The notes: a model not told the origin generated them from the letters alone. Shown: positions 15,901 to 25,776, counted from the stretch's first letter. The stretch is DNA of 33,304 nt from Myxacorys californica WJT36-NPBG1 (GCA_019359315.1 JAHHHO010000058.1:1-33304), one strand, 5' to 3'. Numbers and translations: made by a program.

Positions 15901-18532
15901 CTCGGAGTGGTCTGCTTTTGCCTACGCGAATTATGGGCTTTTGCTGTCTACAACAGGAGACACTGAAACCGGATATCAGTTTGGACAACTGGCAATTCGT
16001 TTATTAGATCAACTCAATGCCAGAAGCATTCAGGCGAAAACTTTCACGATGGTCTATGGCATGACCGTCCACTGGCAGCAACTTCTAAAAGCCTCGCTAG
16101 ATCCTCTTATGGAGGGGTATTACACGGGATTGGAAACTGGGGATATTGAGTATGCAGCGTACTGCATTCTGCATCACAACGAGTACGCCTACTTTTGTGG
16201 ACGGGAACTCAATAAACTGGCAGAGCAATTCGCGGCTCACAGTAATGCACTAGCTCAAATCAAGCAAACTAACACACTGACTTATCACGAGATTTATCGA
16301 CAGACTATCTTGAATTTGCTCGAATCGCCGGAGAAGCCGACTTGCCTAGCAGGTGAAGCGTATGACGAAGGGCAATTGCTGCCACTTCATGAGCAAGCAG
16401 ATGACCGATACGCCCTGTATCAGGTCTATCTCAACAAACTAATTTTGAGCTATCTATTTGGGGACGTTGAGCAAGCCGCTCACTTTGCGGAACTAGCAGA
16501 ACGCTACATCGACGGCGTCTCAGGCTTGTACTTTGTCCCGGCGTTCTACTTCTACGATTCGCTTGCAAAATTAGCCAGTTATGCAACGGCAGCAGCAACG
16601 GAGCAAACGGAAATTTTAGCAAAGGTGCAGAGTAACCAAGAGAAGATGCAGCAATGGGCAAACTCTGCACCGATGAATTTTCTGCACAAGTTTCACCTCA
16701 TTGAAGCAGAGCGGTGTCGGGTCATGGGACAATTCACGATCGCAATGGAGCAGTATGATCATGCGATCGCTGGAGCAACGGCGAATCATTTCCGCCAGGA
16801 AGAGGCTCTCGCTTACGAACTGGCAGGCAGGTTTTACCTGGAGTGGGGCAAGGCCAAAATTGCTCAGGTCTATCTGACGGATGCTTACTATGCCTATGTT
16901 CGCTGGGGCGCAAAGACAAAGGTAAACCACTTGGAGCAGGAATATCCGACGTTGCTCACGCTGGTGTCGCAACCCGAAAGAACTCCACTCAAACGAATTG
17001 CGATCGCCTCTACGACAACGACTAGTTCTGGCTTAAGTAGCAGTTTAGATGGTTCCAAGGCCCTGGATTTGACGACGGTGATCAAAGCCTCTCAAGCGCT
17101 TTCGGGTGAAATTCAACTCGATCAATTGTTAGCTAACCTGATGCGCGTGGTCATTGAGAATGCTGGCGCGCAGAAAAGTGTGCTGATGCTATACCAGGAT
17201 AAACAGTGGGTGGTTGCAGCCCAAGCTGACAATGAGGCTGAGGCAACGATGCGATCGCCCGTAGAAGGAACGGCTTCGCAACTGCCCATTCCAATTGAGT
17301 CTAGCCGCGTGATGCCACAGTCCATTCTCAACTATGTGGCTCGTACCTTTGAAACGCTAGTGATCGCCGATGCCCGGACAGAAGCACCCTTCTCAACCGA
17401 TCCCTACATCCTTGTACAGCAGCCCAAAAGTGTGTTGTGCATGTCGATTCGGAATCGGGGTGAACTCATTGGAATTCTGTATCTGGAAAATAACTTGACG
17501 CTAGGGGCGTTTACCAGCGATCGCATTGAAGTCCTACAACTCCTGATGGCCCAGGCAGCGATTTCTCTGCAAAACGCTACACTCTACAATACCTTAGAAC
17601 AAAAGGTTGAACAGCGCACCCAGGAGTTAAATGAGAAAAATCAACATCTTTCCAAGGCATTAGCAGAACTGCAACGGGCGCAGACTCATTTGATTCAAAC
17701 CGAAAAGATGTCCAGTCTAGGGCAGATGGTAGCGGGAGTAGCGCATGAAATTAATAATCCAGTCAACTTTATTCACGGCAATCTCGTTCACGTGCAGGAG
17801 TATGCCCAAGATTTGATGCACGTCTTACAGCTCTATCAGAAGCACAATGCCCATTTGGTTCCCGAAATTCAAGCAGAGGCGAGCGAAATCGACCTAGACT
17901 TTTTGCAGAAAGACCTGCCTAAGACCCTGAAGTCTATGAGAGTAGGAACCGATCGGATTCGGCAAATCGTACTGTCGCTGCGAAACTTCTCACGAATGGA
18001 TGAAGCTGAATTCAAGTGCGTTGATCTTCATGAGGGCATTGACAGCACGCTCATGATTTTGCAGCACCGTTTGGACGCCAGACCCGAACGCCCGGAGATT
18101 GAGATTATCAAAGAGTACAGTAAGTTACCCCAGGTGGAATGCTATCCCGGACAACTCAACCAAGTAGTGATGAACATTCTGGCGAATGCGATCGATGCGC
18201 TAGAGGAAGCCGATGCTAAGCGAACTTATCAGGAAATCAAAGAGAACCCCAGTCGAATTATCATTCGTACATCAGTCAGTCAGTCTCAGTCAGTAAAGAT
18301 TGCAATTTTGGATAACGGACTGGGGATGCCAGAATCAGTCAAACAACGAATCTTCGACCCGTTCTTCACGACGAAGACGGTTGGTAAAGGAACAGGGATG
18401 GGCATGCCCATCAGCTACCAAATTGTGACTGAGAGACACGGCGGCAAACTAGAGTGTTTTTCTACTTTTGGTGAAAAGACCGAGTTTGTGATTGAAATTC
18501 CTATCCGCCAGCGAGCTTATGCAGTCGCTTAA
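12983..18532 (+). CDS. hybrid Ser/Thr and histidine kinase with AAA-type ATPase and GAF domains (HstK type)
   Basis: The product has 1849 residues. Residues 10-275 are a Hanks-type kinase: catalytic loop HKDIKPANI (Asp140), activation start DFS (Asp159), and [13 protein letters not shown]. Residues about 313-640 are an ATPase: Walker A GFSGIGKT (Lys362) and Walker [12 protein letters not shown] (Asp486). About 700-1330 is an all-helical, TPR-like stretch. A GAF domain (1375-1530) and coiled coil (1540-1575) lead to a histidine kinase: H-box VAHEINNP (His1588), N-box NILANAIDA (Asn1735) and GTGMGMP. The Ser/Thr kinase has DFS instead of DFG, and HKD for HRD. This is the cyanobacterial HstK architecture, a cytoplasmic sensor without transmembrane segments. 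AAGGG lies before the ATG pair at 12983/12986. No response regulator is adjacent, so its partner is encoded elsewhere. Confidence 0.95.
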   Translation: MMKQIRIQGYQIRETIYDGSRTLVYSGYQESNQRAVVIKLLKNPYPSFTELLQFKNQYTLIRQLDSPGVVRPYSLEPYHNGFALVMEDFGGISLKEYSPIKNRGGREPGSVEFLAEFLRIAIALADILDRLYHHRIIHKDIKPANILVNPTTGQVKLIDFSVASRLPRETQTLTSPNVLEGTLAYLSPEQTGRMNRGIDYRTDFYSLGITCFELLTGRLPFNSDDPMELVHCHIAKQPPTVHQLNASIPLMVSAIVSKLMSKNAEDRYQSALGLKHDLEICLHQWQDHGTIALFPLGQRDISNHFIIPEKLYGREQEVAELLAAFERVTQSQESETSCSLPPTSHSSRSELVLVAGFSGIGKTAVVNEVHKPILRQRGYFIRGKFDQFQRNIPLSAFVQAFRDLTGQLLTESDAQVERWKLKILKALGENAQVITEVIPELERIIGEQAPAPELANSAVQNRFNVLFQKFIQVFTTPDHPLVIFLDDLQWADAASLKLMRLLMSGTESHDLLVIGAYRDNEVSPSHPLILSVDEICEAGTPVTTIALAPLTPAHVNRLMADTLNYTSAEAQPLSELIYRKTSGNPFFTTQFLKSLHEDGLIAFDVRTGKWQSNLEQIKILSLDADIVEFMRLQLQKLPDATQTVLKLAACIGNQFDLATLSVVCERSPNDIARDLWAALQEGFLLPTGDEYKMFHDGDEGSLIIGSQDASNQSPSYKFFHDRVQQAAYLLIPDEQKQATHFRIGQLLNQIAEERDEKLFEIVNQLNLGAALISDATEQQELVRLNLQAGRKAVAAAAYSAASGYFTIGRNLLSTDAWEQEYELTLMLYSEAVEVAYLNGELEQMDQLTEQVLQKAKTLLDQIQVYEIKIQANIAQNRLAEALALALSVLRLLEVDLPTAPTASDTEHALQHIQTALAERGPDALIHLPLMQLPEKLAAMRILATLISITFVCYPPLLPLVICEKVNLSLKYGNSEWSAFAYANYGLLLSTTGDTETGYQFGQLAIRLLDQLNARSIQAKTFTMVYGMTVHWQQLLKASLDPLMEGYYTGLETGDIEYAAYCILHHNEYAYFCGRELNKLAEQFAAHSNALAQIKQTNTLTYHEIYRQTILNLLESPEKPTCLAGEAYDEGQLLPLHEQADDRYALYQVYLNKLILSYLFGDVEQAAHFAELAERYIDGVSGLYFVPAFYFYDSLAKLASYATAAATEQTEILAKVQSNQEKMQQWANSAPMNFLHKFHLIEAERCRVMGQFTIAMEQYDHAIAGATANHFRQEEALAYELAGRFYLEWGKAKIAQVYLTDAYYAYVRWGAKTKVNHLEQEYPTLLTLVSQPERTPLKRIAIASTTTTSSGLSSSLDGSKALDLTTVIKASQALSGEIQLDQLLANLMRVVIENAGAQKSVLMLYQDKQWVVAAQADNEAEATMRSPVEGTASQLPIPIESSRVMPQSILNYVARTFETLVIADARTEAPFSTDPYILVQQPKSVLCMSIRNRGELIGILYLENNLTLGAFTSDRIEVLQLLMAQAAISLQNATLYNTLEQKVEQRTQELNEKNQHLSKALAELQRAQTHLIQTEKMSSLGQMVAGVAHEINNPVNFIHGNLVHVQEYAQDLMHVLQLYQKHNAHLVPEIQAEASEIDLDFLQKDLPKTLKSMRVGTDRIRQIVLSLRNFSRMDEAEFKCVDLHEGIDSTLMILQHRLDARPERPEIEIIKEYSKLPQVECYPGQLNQVVMNILANAIDALEEADAKRTYQEIKENPSRIIIRTSVSQSQSVKIAILDNGLGMPESVKQRIFDPFFTTKTVGKGTGMGMPISYQIVTERHGGKLECFSTFGEKTEFVIEIPIRQRAYAVA

Positions 18533-18556
18533 GGCAGTTCTAGAGTCAATCATCTC

Positions 18557-18600
18557 GTTGCTTTAAATGCTGCTTTGCTGAAGCCTGCACTTAAAGCAAC
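18557..18600. terminator. bidirectional hairpin between the hybrid kinase and an aldo/keto reductase
   Basis: GTTGCTTTAA at 18557-18566 pairs perfectly with TTAAAGCAAC at 18591-18600, and after one mismatch a further TGC/GCA pair extends it. It sits in the short gap between convergent genes. No long T-run. Confidence 0.55.
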
Positions 18601-18627
18601 GCAGCAACGGTTACGGCAATTTGTGCA

Positions 18628-19587
18628 TTACCGGGCACTTGTTTGAGGCAGAGTAGGCGCAAGCACTTGATCAATTTCTTGTAATACCTCATTACTCAAT
18701 TGCACTCCAGATGCCCCGGCGTTATCTGCTACTTGTTCGGGACGACTGGCCCCAATAATGGTAGAAGACACCCGCTCATCCCGTAATACCCACGCTAGCG
18801 CTAACTGCGCCATCGTAAGGTTTAATCGCTGGGCGATCGGCTTCAGGTTTTGCACAGCACTTAGGGTGCGATCGCTCCGCAAGTCCCCCATAAACCCATT
18901 CATCCGATCATTAGCTGCACGGGAGTCTTGAGGGGGAGCTTCTCCCGGTTTATATTTTCCGGTGAGAACGCCTTGTGCCAAGGGAGACCAGACAATCTGA
19001 CCAATGCCATTCGCCGCACATAGGGGAAACACTTCTGCTTCCGGTTTACGCCGGAGCATGGAATATTGCGGCTGGCTAGAGACAAATTTTTCTACATTGG
19101 GTAAATTCAATGCGGCTTGAATCTGGGCAGGACTCCACTCACTAAAGCCGATGTAACGGGCTTTTCCTTGCTGCACGACCTCCGTCAAGGCTGTCATCGT
19201 CTCTTCTAGGGGAGTATTTACGTCATAGCGATGGCACTGATAAAGATCTACATAATCGGTGCGGAGGCGCTGGAGTGAAGCATCAATTTGCTTATGAATC
19301 TGGGCAGCAGATAATCCCTGATCCGTGTCCGACATTGGAAAAAAAACTTTCGTTGCCAAGATGTATGAGGTGCGATCGATCCCCTGCAGCACTTCACCCA
19401 GCAATGATTCTGCAGCCCCTCGTCCATACACATTGGCAGTATCGATAGTGTTAATGCCCACATCAAACGCTTTGTGAATGCACGCTTCAGCTTGTTGCCG
19501 TTCCACACCGCCACTGTAGGTCAGCCAGGAACCTAAAATCAGCTCGGAAACGTTGAGATCGCTACTGCCAAGTTGTCGATATTGCAC
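18628..19587 (-). CDS. aldo/keto reductase
   Basis: An NADPH-dependent TIM-barrel oxidoreductase. I place the start at GTG 19585-19587 (319 residues, beginning MQYRQLGSSDLNVSEL), preceded by GGGGA; the open frame continues upstream to a TTG at 19635 without support. Catalytic residues are visible: the Asp/Tyr in IDTANVYG, Lys in LATKVF and His in YQCHRYD. The C-terminal IIGASRPEQV is the cofactor-binding loop. The sequence resembles the KvBeta/YghZ branch (AKR6/7/14), active on aldehydes and methylglyoxal. The substrate cannot be told. Gene order gives no pathway: the hybrid kinase is convergent. Confidence 0.88.
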   Translation of the reverse strand: MQYRQLGSSDLNVSELILGSWLTYSGGVERQQAEACIHKAFDVGINTIDTANVYGRGAAESLLGEVLQGIDRTSYILATKVFFPMSDTDQGLSAAQIHKQIDASLQRLRTDYVDLYQCHRYDVNTPLEETMTALTEVVQQGKARYIGFSEWSPAQIQAALNLPNVEKFVSSQPQYSMLRRKPEAEVFPLCAANGIGQIVWSPLAQGVLTGKYKPGEAPPQDSRAANDRMNGFMGDLRSDRTLSAVQNLKPIAQRLNLTMAQLALAWVLRDERVSSTIIGASRPEQVADNAGASGVQLSNEVLQEIDQVLAPTLPQTSAR

Positions 19588-19850
19588 GCTTGTATCCCCA
19601 TTCAAATGACTAACGGCTATTGATTGCTTAATCAATTAAACGTAAAAGATTAATCGTGACTTCGACATCACTCATCTGGTATAGCGCACCATACAAGACA
19701 TGTATCTCGCTGCCAGACTGGGTAGCTAATCTTCTTGATGACATTTGGCTGTAACTCGATCCTGCCCTCACGAGGAGCTGTCGCCCAAGTGACACAAAAT
19801 GGGTATATCCGCCGACTTCCTTAAATCTGCCAAATAAATCAGCTAAAAGC

Positions 19851-19882
19851 GAGGGGCGAATCACTTTAGCGATTCACCCCTC
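19851..19882 (-). terminator. hairpin after a small minus-strand gene
   Basis: GAGGGGCGAATC pairs with GATTCACCCCTC (one C-A mismatch) around ACTTTAGC, six bases past the stop at 19889. No T-run. Confidence 0.55.
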
Positions 19883-19888
19883 ACTCAC

Positions 19889-20083
19889 CTAATAGCTATC
19901 TGACCCTGGAACTGGGTATAACTCACATTCGCTTGGCAACTGCTCTAACGAAGCGTCACGAATTGCCCGCCAATGCTGATAGAGCCGATCCCCACTCCAG
20001 TCACTGCGATTAAACTGTCTCACGGCTTCATCTAATTCTTGAATCGTCTGAGGTACTGGAACACTAACGTTAAACTCGTCCAT
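19889..20083 (-). CDS. small hypothetical protein, 64 residues
   Basis: Acidic, soluble, no signal or membrane segment. The sequence opens MDEFNVSVPVPQTIQELDEA and has a central amphipathic stretch WSGDRLYQHWRAIRDA. I do not recognise a family. Support for a real gene: GGAG eight bases before the ATG, a terminator-like hairpin at 19851-19882 right after the stop, and no competing frame. It lies alone between an aldo/keto reductase and a creatininase-family gene, both also on the minus strand. Confidence 0.6.
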   Translation of the reverse strand: MDEFNVSVPVPQTIQELDEAVRQFNRSDWSGDRLYQHWRAIRDASLEQLPSECELYPVPGSDSY

Positions 20084-20223
20084 AGTACATCTCCAGTGAT
20101 GGTGAAGAGAATGCTGTAATAAATAATGCAGCCTACTGTAATGACGAATTAGAAAAACAGGATTTAAATAAAGGTTAGCTGAGGTTAACCCTTCTTAAGA
20201 AACCGACTTAAAAAAGCTACTTA

Positions 20224-21048
20224 TTATGAGGATCGCCACGCTTGCGGCAATTGAAATGAATGAACCTCTTGAATGACTTGTACCCAACCTGTGGCTAACG
20301 CTTCGAGGATGCGATCGCCCTTCTCCTGTGAAGCAGTTGTCGGATCGCCCAACACACCACTGCGACTGAGATCCCGTGTCATCCAAGCAAACGGTAATGC
20401 TCCCTCCATACTTAGAACGCCCACGCGAGGCTCGCCTAATGGATATTCTGCGGCGGCACGATCCATCTTGACCTGCTCTGGCAGAATCGACAGCAACAGA
20501 CTTGTTTCTGCGTCCCCTGCGTGGATGCCTAATTCTAGTTCTTTTGGTGATAAAAGATCTTGAGCGATTTTGCCTATTAGAGGAACTTTCCAGGTAAATA
20601 GCGGAAAGACGGCGAAATCTTCGTGCTGCTGATGCAAATCACGGGCAGCAATCTCCAAAATTTGGGGCTGTCCCCCATGAGAATTCATAAGGATTAGTTT
20701 ACGAAATCCTGCTCTGTAGACGCTTTCTGCAACATCCATTAACACCGCGAGCAAGGTCTGGGCGCTGAGGGTAATTGTGCCCGGAAAATGCCAATGCTCA
20801 TTCGACTTGCCGTAATACAACATGGGCAGCGCGTAGGCAGGAATTGTTGAATCTAACTGCTGTAGCGCTTTTCCTAATACCGAAGCGCTAATTGCTGAAT
20901 CGACGACAAGTGGTAAATGAGGCCCGTGCTGCTCGATCGAGCCAATGGGTTGAATGATGACAACATTTTCTTGATTAGGCATGGCTTGAACATCTGTCCA
21001 AGTGAGGTAAGGAAAATAGCGATCGCGGGGAATGAAGCCGTGCAGCAT
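20224..21048 (-). CDS. creatininase-family amidohydrolase
   Basis: From ATG at 21048 the product is 274 residues and begins MLHGFIPRDRYFPYLTW, as in cyanobacterial homologues I recall. The frame opens upstream to a GTG at 21093, but that extra 15-residue piece is encoded by heptamer repeats and is unlikely. The family's metal and active-site motifs are present: PIGSIEQHGPHLPL, a downstream Asp, NSHGGQ, and GIHAGDAETSLLL. This group includes creatininase, FAPy deformylase and mycofactocin MftE; cyanobacterial members are mostly uncharacterised. It binds Zn/Mn and hydrolyses a C-N bond. The divergent tlyA gene starts 147 bases away. Confidence 0.85.
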   Translation of the reverse strand: MLHGFIPRDRYFPYLTWTDVQAMPNQENVVIIQPIGSIEQHGPHLPLVVDSAISASVLGKALQQLDSTIPAYALPMLYYGKSNEHWHFPGTITLSAQTLLAVLMDVAESVYRAGFRKLILMNSHGGQPQILEIAARDLHQQHEDFAVFPLFTWKVPLIGKIAQDLLSPKELELGIHAGDAETSLLLSILPEQVKMDRAAAEYPLGEPRVGVLSMEGALPFAWMTRDLSRSGVLGDPTTASQEKGDRILEALATGWVQVIQEVHSFQLPQAWRSS

Positions 21049-21071
21049 GGGGAGGGATGAGGGATGAGGGA
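21049..21071. repeat. heptamer tandem repeat GGGATGA
   Basis: GGGATGAGGGATGAGGGATAC repeats a 7-base unit of the type (STRR) common in cyanobacterial intergenic DNA. Related TTCATCCC words occur at 21178-21195 beside the tlyA start. Confidence 0.6.
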
Positions 21072-21195
21072 TACATAACACGAGAGGACTCACGGTATAG
21101 TTTAGTCTGAGAGCCTAGAATACTGTTGCGAGAATGCAAAGTGCTTCAGCGCTGAGGCATTTCACCTCTCATTCCTATCCTTCATCTTTCATCCC

Positions 21196-22038
21196 TTGAA
21201 ACAACGCCTCGATACCTTACTTGTCGATCTTGACCTTTGTTCCTCGCGGCAGCAGGCGCAACGGTTGATTCAAGCTGGAGAAGTGACGGTGAATCAGCAA
21301 ATGGTTGATAAGCCGGGAACAGAGGTCGATGTGTCCGCCCAAATTGCGGTGAAGCAGCGATCGCAGTATGTTTCTCGTGGAGGCGAGAAGTTAGCCAAAG
21401 CACTGCAAGAATTTCAGATCGAGGTGCGCGATCGCCGGTGTCTCGATGGCGGCATTTCGACTGGAGGCTTTACTGATTGTCTATTGCAAGCGGGTGCAGC
21501 ACTCGTTTATGGAGTTGATGTTGGATACGGACAAGTCGCGTGGACGCTGCGACAAGATCCGCGCGTGATTTTGCGCGAACGAACGAACATTCGTCACTTG
21601 ACCCCCGAAGAATTGTACTCCTCTGAGCAACCCATGCCCGATTTAGGCGTTGTGGATGTTTCGTTTATTTCATTGACAAAAGTATTACCTGCACTGTGGA
21701 CGCTATTGCAAGATCCGCGAGAAATTGTGCTGCTGGTAAAACCTCAGTTTGAAGTCGGGCGCGATCGCGTGGGCAAAAAAGGGGTCGTGCGCGATCCAAA
21801 CGATCATGCTGATGCGATCGCTCAAGTGCTTCAATCAGCTCAAGCCCTGGGCTGGCGTTACCGAGGGCTCACTTGGTCGCCACTGTTAGGGCCAGCAGGA
21901 AACATTGAATATTTGCTTTGGCTAGATGCTCGCAACAGTGCACTCCTCCAAACGGAGCTACTCGCGCCTGATGTCAATGAAATTCGGCAACTGACCAAGC
22001 TCTCGCAAAAGACCTTAACTCGTGAAGCAACGGCTTAG
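21196..22038 (+). CDS. tlyA: TlyA-family 2'-O-methyltransferase (hemolysin-like rRNA methylase)
   Basis: The product has 280 residues. Residues 1-62 are an S4 RNA-binding domain (RLDTLLVDLDLCSSRQQAQR, then SRGGEKL); the rest is a FtsJ/RrmJ-type methyltransferase with motif I LDGGISTGGFTD (about 84-95) and VVDVSFISL as the acidic strand. The family methylates 2'-O of cytidine in 16S and/or 23S rRNA; true hemolytic activity is doubtful. The start is unusual: a TTG at 21196 gives MKQRLDTLL exactly as family members begin, no ATG is in frame upstream, and the Shine-Dalgarno is poor. Cyanobacterial homologues share the Gly for Asp change in motif I. Confidence 0.9.
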   Translation: MKQRLDTLLVDLDLCSSRQQAQRLIQAGEVTVNQQMVDKPGTEVDVSAQIAVKQRSQYVSRGGEKLAKALQEFQIEVRDRRCLDGGISTGGFTDCLLQAGAALVYGVDVGYGQVAWTLRQDPRVILRERTNIRHLTPEELYSSEQPMPDLGVVDVSFISLTKVLPALWTLLQDPREIVLLVKPQFEVGRDRVGKKGVVRDPNDHADAIAQVLQSAQALGWRYRGLTWSPLLGPAGNIEYLLWLDARNSALLQTELLAPDVNEIRQLTKLSQKTLTREATA

Positions 22039-22414
22039 CCCAGTAAACTACCATTAAATTTAGCTGAAGCAGCGGAACGCTTGCTTTGTTCTCACCGCTT
22101 GCATCGCTCCTAAAACAGCCGCCATCCATCCTGGAAATAGAGTAAAGCATACAAGACGCTTGCTGAAGAAATATCCTTCGAGGATGGTAGATTAATCTCA
22201 TCCAATATCGTGATTGTAATGCTCAACTAGAAGCGTCAGAAAATTCTGCTTATCCTCAGATGAGAGATTTCTTCGTTTATATCGATTGTGAATGAAGCAG
22301 AAATGATCAAGGCAGCACCAGAAGAGCACAAAGAGGAAAAGAAATAGTAAATAGACACTGTTTCTACAAGAGCGTTATTCTAAATCACAACACGGCAACT
22401 ATTAGGAGTATGTC
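22039..22414. other. 376-base gap, no gene seen
   Basis: The open frames here are weak. The last 20 bases contain AGGAG before the nitroreductase ATG. No repeats or strong hairpins were seen. Confidence 0.45.
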
Positions 22415-23092
22415 ATGACGATTAGCCAAGAGCGGAACCTGCACACTCAGCCTTTAGATGTTCCGAGTGCTATTGTGCAACGGCGATCGATTAAATCATT
22501 CAAACCCGACGCGATCGCGCCAGAACTGCTCCGTCGATTGGTTGAACTGACGGTTGCGGCCCCCAGTAGCTACAACATTCAAGATTGGCGCATCGTTTTA
22601 GTCCAAGATGACGCCCAGAAGCAAGCGCTCTGCGAGGCATCTTGGAATCAACAACAAGTGATTCAAGCTCCGGTGACGTTTGTGTTTGCAGCAGATAGTA
22701 CGGCTGGAGAAGGCGATCTCACACCGATCTATGAGCAGGGGATCAGTAGTGGTGCTTGGACAGAAGGCACGGTGGAGTATTTCAAAACAGCAATTCCGCA
22801 GCATCAAGCGGGCTTAGGGGATAAGCGCCGAGAATACGCCATCAAAGATGCGGTAATTGCCGCCGTGCATCTGACGTTGGCGGCCGAGAGTTTGGGCTTA
22901 TCAACCTGTTACATGAATGGGTGGATTGAAGAAAAAGTGAAAGCCGTAATTGGTGCAGAAAACGATCCGAATCTAGCGATCGCGCTGCTAATCCCGGTAG
23001 GCTATGCCGCAGAACCTCGCAAAAATCCGGGTCGCCTGCCGTTTAGCGCCAATGTGTTTGTCGATCGAATGGGCAATCCTTACGAAGGGTAA
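22415..23092 (+). CDS. nitroreductase-family flavoprotein
   Basis: The product has 225 residues and binds FMN. The N-terminal AIVQRRSIKSFKPDAI and AAPSSYNIQDWRIVLV segments are the family's flavin-binding start and PSS(Y/F)N motif, and LAAESLGLSTCYMNGW with LLIPVGYAAEP completes the C-terminal half. Members reduce quinones, flavins or nitro compounds with NAD(P)H. ATG at 22415 follows AGGAG at six bases. Seventy bases on, an aldo/keto reductase begins in the same direction, so a two- or three-gene redox operon with it and the membrane hydrolase is plausible. Confidence 0.88.
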   Translation: MTISQERNLHTQPLDVPSAIVQRRSIKSFKPDAIAPELLRRLVELTVAAPSSYNIQDWRIVLVQDDAQKQALCEASWNQQQVIQAPVTFVFAADSTAGEGDLTPIYEQGISSGAWTEGTVEYFKTAIPQHQAGLGDKRREYAIKDAVIAAVHLTLAAESLGLSTCYMNGWIEEKVKAVIGAENDPNLAIALLIPVGYAAEPRKNPGRLPFSANVFVDRMGNPYEG

Positions 23093-23119
23093 TTGATCGG
23101 TAATTGATCGGTAATTGAA
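23088..23119. repeat. 11-bp tandem repeat GGTAATTGATC
   Basis: Two full copies and a partial third. The nitroreductase TAA stop lies in the first copy. Confidence 0.6.
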
Positions 23120-23162
23120 TCGAGCTTCTCCATCTCATCGTTGCTTAACTCTGGAGAGAACT

Positions 23163-24197
23163 ATGCGATATAAACTTCTCGGACACAGCGGGTTACGGGT
23201 TTCTGAACTTTGTCTTGGAACGATGACCTTTGGCGACGATTGGGGGTGGGGCGGCTCGTATGATGAGAGCCGCAAAATGTTTGATGCGTTTGCAGACGCT
23301 GGCGGCAACTTTATCGATACGGCAAATCTGTATACCAACGGAACCAGCGAGAAGTACGTGGGTGAATTTGTGAAAAGCGATCGCGACAAGTGGGTGATCG
23401 CGACAAAGTATTCGCTCAATATGGGCAATGGTGGAATGAATGCTGTTGGCAACCATCGTAAGAACATGGTGCAAGCGGTAGAAGCAAGCCTAAAGCGATT
23501 GGATTTGGAATATATCGATTTGCTTTGGCTGCACGCTTGGGACTCGACTACGCCCGTTGAAGAAGTGATGCGATCGTTTGATGACTTGGTGCGCCAAGGC
23601 AAAGTCCTCTACATTGGTGTCTCCGATACGCCCGCTTGGATTATTTCGCAGGCAAATACGATCGCGCAGTGGCGTGGCTGGACGCCATTTGTCGGATTGC
23701 AAATCGAGTACTCGCTAAAAGAGCGCACGCCAGAGCGAGAGTTGCTACCGATGGCGCGAGCGTTTGATATCGGAGTAACGGCTTGGAGTCCGCTTGGTGC
23801 GGGGGTATTGACCGGAAAATATAACAAACCAGAAGCGGCAGAAGGGCGATTGAACAATCCCAACACATCGCGTCCAGTGTCAGAGCGGGACATCAGCATT
23901 GCTCAAGTTGTGCTTGACATCGCGGCTGAAATTGAAAAAACTCCCTCACAAGTGGCCCTGAACTGGATTCGACAGCAACCTGGAGGCATCATTCCAATTA
24001 TTGGCTCTCGCAAATTGACGCAGCTACAAGAAAACATGGCGTGTTTAGACTTTCAGCTAACGCCAGAGCAACTTCAACGGCTAGATCAAGTCAGCGCGAT
24101 CGCGCCAGGATTTCCCCACGATTTCTTGCAGAGCGACCAGGTTCAGAACTTTGCGTTCGGAGGGACGATCGCTCAGATTGACAACCATCGCGGCTAA
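23163..24197 (+). CDS. aldo/keto reductase
   Basis: I set the start at ATG 23163 (344 residues, MRYKLLGHSGLRVSEL) because GGAG precedes it; the TTG at 23115 lies in the repeat and is not supported. Catalytic residues: Asp and Tyr in FIDTANLYT, Lys in VIATKYS, His in LLWLHAWD. The C-terminal IIPIIGSRKLTQLQENM is the NADPH loop. The length and the GDDWGWGG insertion resemble the AKR11/general oxidoreductase branch. It is separated from the upstream nitroreductase by 70 bases and from the next gene by 37, consistent with one transcript. Confidence 0.87.
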   Translation: MRYKLLGHSGLRVSELCLGTMTFGDDWGWGGSYDESRKMFDAFADAGGNFIDTANLYTNGTSEKYVGEFVKSDRDKWVIATKYSLNMGNGGMNAVGNHRKNMVQAVEASLKRLDLEYIDLLWLHAWDSTTPVEEVMRSFDDLVRQGKVLYIGVSDTPAWIISQANTIAQWRGWTPFVGLQIEYSLKERTPERELLPMARAFDIGVTAWSPLGAGVLTGKYNKPEAAEGRLNNPNTSRPVSERDISIAQVVLDIAAEIEKTPSQVALNWIRQQPGGIIPIIGSRKLTQLQENMACLDFQLTPEQLQRLDQVSAIAPGFPHDFLQSDQVQNFAFGGTIAQIDNHRG

Positions 24198-24234
24198 CCT
24201 CCGGTCGTGAGACAATCCAATCTGGGAAAATTCA

Positions 24235-24813
24235 ATGAATACCCCTTCGCATTTTTTAATGACGGCAGCCTTGGGAAAGGCATTGGCCAGAGTTCCGATT
24301 GTTAAAGGTGCGTTTTTATTAGGGGCGATCGCGCCTGATCTTCCGCTTTGGCTGCTCTCGATCGGCGGCGTACTGTATTACCACCTAATCTTAGGCTGGA
24401 CTTGGGCAGAGACAGCGCGATTGATGTTCGATGACTTGTACTTTCATCACCCATTTTGGATTGCCTCACACAATCTTTTGCATTCTCCACTATTGCTGCT
24501 CGTGGGAATTGCCTTAGTGCGGCAGTTTCGTCGCTATATTAATTCATGGCAACGATGGGCTTTTTGGTTTCTAACAGCGTGTTTATTTCACTCTACGGTT
24601 GATATTTTTACCCACGTTGACGATGGTCCTCTGCTGTTATTTCCGTTGAATTGGACATTGCGATTTCATAGTGCAGTTAGTTATTACGACGGTCGCTACT
24701 ACGGAGCAATTTTTCAGCAGGTTGATCTCTTTCTTAATTGCGTGTTTATTGTTTATCTTTTATATCCACGATTGTATTGCTTTATTCGTGGACGGATATT
24801 CCATCGACACTAA
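24235..24813 (+). CDS. membrane-bound metal-dependent hydrolase-like protein (YdjM/DUF457-like)
   Basis: The product has 192 residues and about four to five transmembrane helices. His and Asp motifs typical of this membrane family are visible: MNTPSHFLMTAALGKAL (His6), GAIAPDLP (Asp35), ASHNLLHSPL, and LFHSTVDIFTHVDDGPLLLFPL. These probably bind metal near the membrane face; the substrate is unknown. A GGGAAAA lies before the ATG. It follows the aldo/keto reductase by 37 bases and is the last intact gene before the RND pseudogene. Confidence 0.72.
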   Translation: MNTPSHFLMTAALGKALARVPIVKGAFLLGAIAPDLPLWLLSIGGVLYYHLILGWTWAETARLMFDDLYFHHPFWIASHNLLHSPLLLLVGIALVRQFRRYINSWQRWAFWFLTACLFHSTVDIFTHVDDGPLLLFPLNWTLRFHSAVSYYDGRYYGAIFQQVDLFLNCVFIVYLLYPRLYCFIRGRIFHRH

Positions 24814-24872
24814 GCTTTTGGGCATTTTTGTGACGACATTACGCTTTTAATCCTCATTCATCTAAATCTTCT

Positions 24873-25697
24873 ATGTTTGCCGATTTTTTCCATTAAACGT
24901 CCTGTTTTCGCCACCGTTTGTTCATTGATTGTTCTAATTGCTGGAGCTGTTTGCTTACCGCTCTTGCCGATCGAACAATATCCTGATATCAGCCCCGTTC
25001 AAGTTGCGGTTGTTTCTAACTATCAGGGCGCAAGTGCCGACGTGGTTGAAAAGACCGTTACGAGCCTGTTGGAGCGGCAGATCAACGGGATTGAAGGAAT
25101 GCGTTACATGACCTCGATCAGCAGTAACGACGGAACTAGCCAAATCACAGTTACCTTTGAACCTGGGCGTAACAAAGATTTAGCGGCAGTAGATGTACAA
25201 AATCGCGTCTCGCTTGCTGAACCAACGCTGCCTGAACCGGTACGCGTTCAGCAAACAGTCTAGCTCGATCGTGTTAGGAATGGGCATCTACGGCAACAAA
25301 GGGCAGTATGACAACATTTTTCTGAGTAACTATATCGCGTGTTTAGAGTGATCAATCACGGCCTTCGATGCGGAATGGATATCGTCGCGGCCTCGGTTTG
25401 ACAGTACGGACGAAGTATGCGATCGCAGCCTCTGAGTCTCGCCTGCGTCCGATTCTCATGACTTCACTCTCGTTTGTATTGGGTCTCGTGCCCATGATGC
25501 TAAGTAGTGAGGCGGGAGCCGTTAGCCGTCAATCTCTGGGAACTGCTGTCAATGGCGGAATGATTTTGTCAACGCTACTGAGTCTGTTTATTGTGCCTGT
25601 GTTATATATCTTAATCTCAACAGCTCATGAACACTTGAATAAACAGATGAGCCAACGGTTAGGAAAACGTTCCTCTATCGAAGAACCTCTACCCTAA
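24873..25697 (+). pseudogene. RND efflux transporter (AcrB/HAE1 type), frameshifted and internally deleted
   Basis: The original start is ATG at 24873: it reads MFADFF, then one extra C (near 24891) breaks the frame, and IKRPVFATVCSL continues in the next frame. The text then follows the HAE1 N-terminus (PIEQYPDISPVQVAV, MTSISSNDGTSQITVTF) to a TAG at 25261. The +1 frame goes on with SSSIVLGMGIY and IFLSNYIA, having lost the few codons normally before SSSIVLG. About 800 middle residues are gone. The C-terminus resumes at RLRPILMTSLSFVLGLVP and SRQSLGTAVNGGMI (25368-25697). An intact protein would be about 1050 residues; this one has at least three lesions and is not functional. Confidence 0.92.
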
Positions 25698-25776
25698 TGG
25701 CAACGGGTCTAGAACTGCTTTCAGTGACTATACTGAAAGCAGCCGCGATCGCGCATTTATAAATAAAGAATTTTAT

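Noticed and set aside
19628-19864. 78-residue minus-strand frame upstream of the aldo/keto reductase
   Set aside because: Its only start is a GTG lying inside the hairpin at 19851-19882, there is no ribosome site and no recognisable domain.
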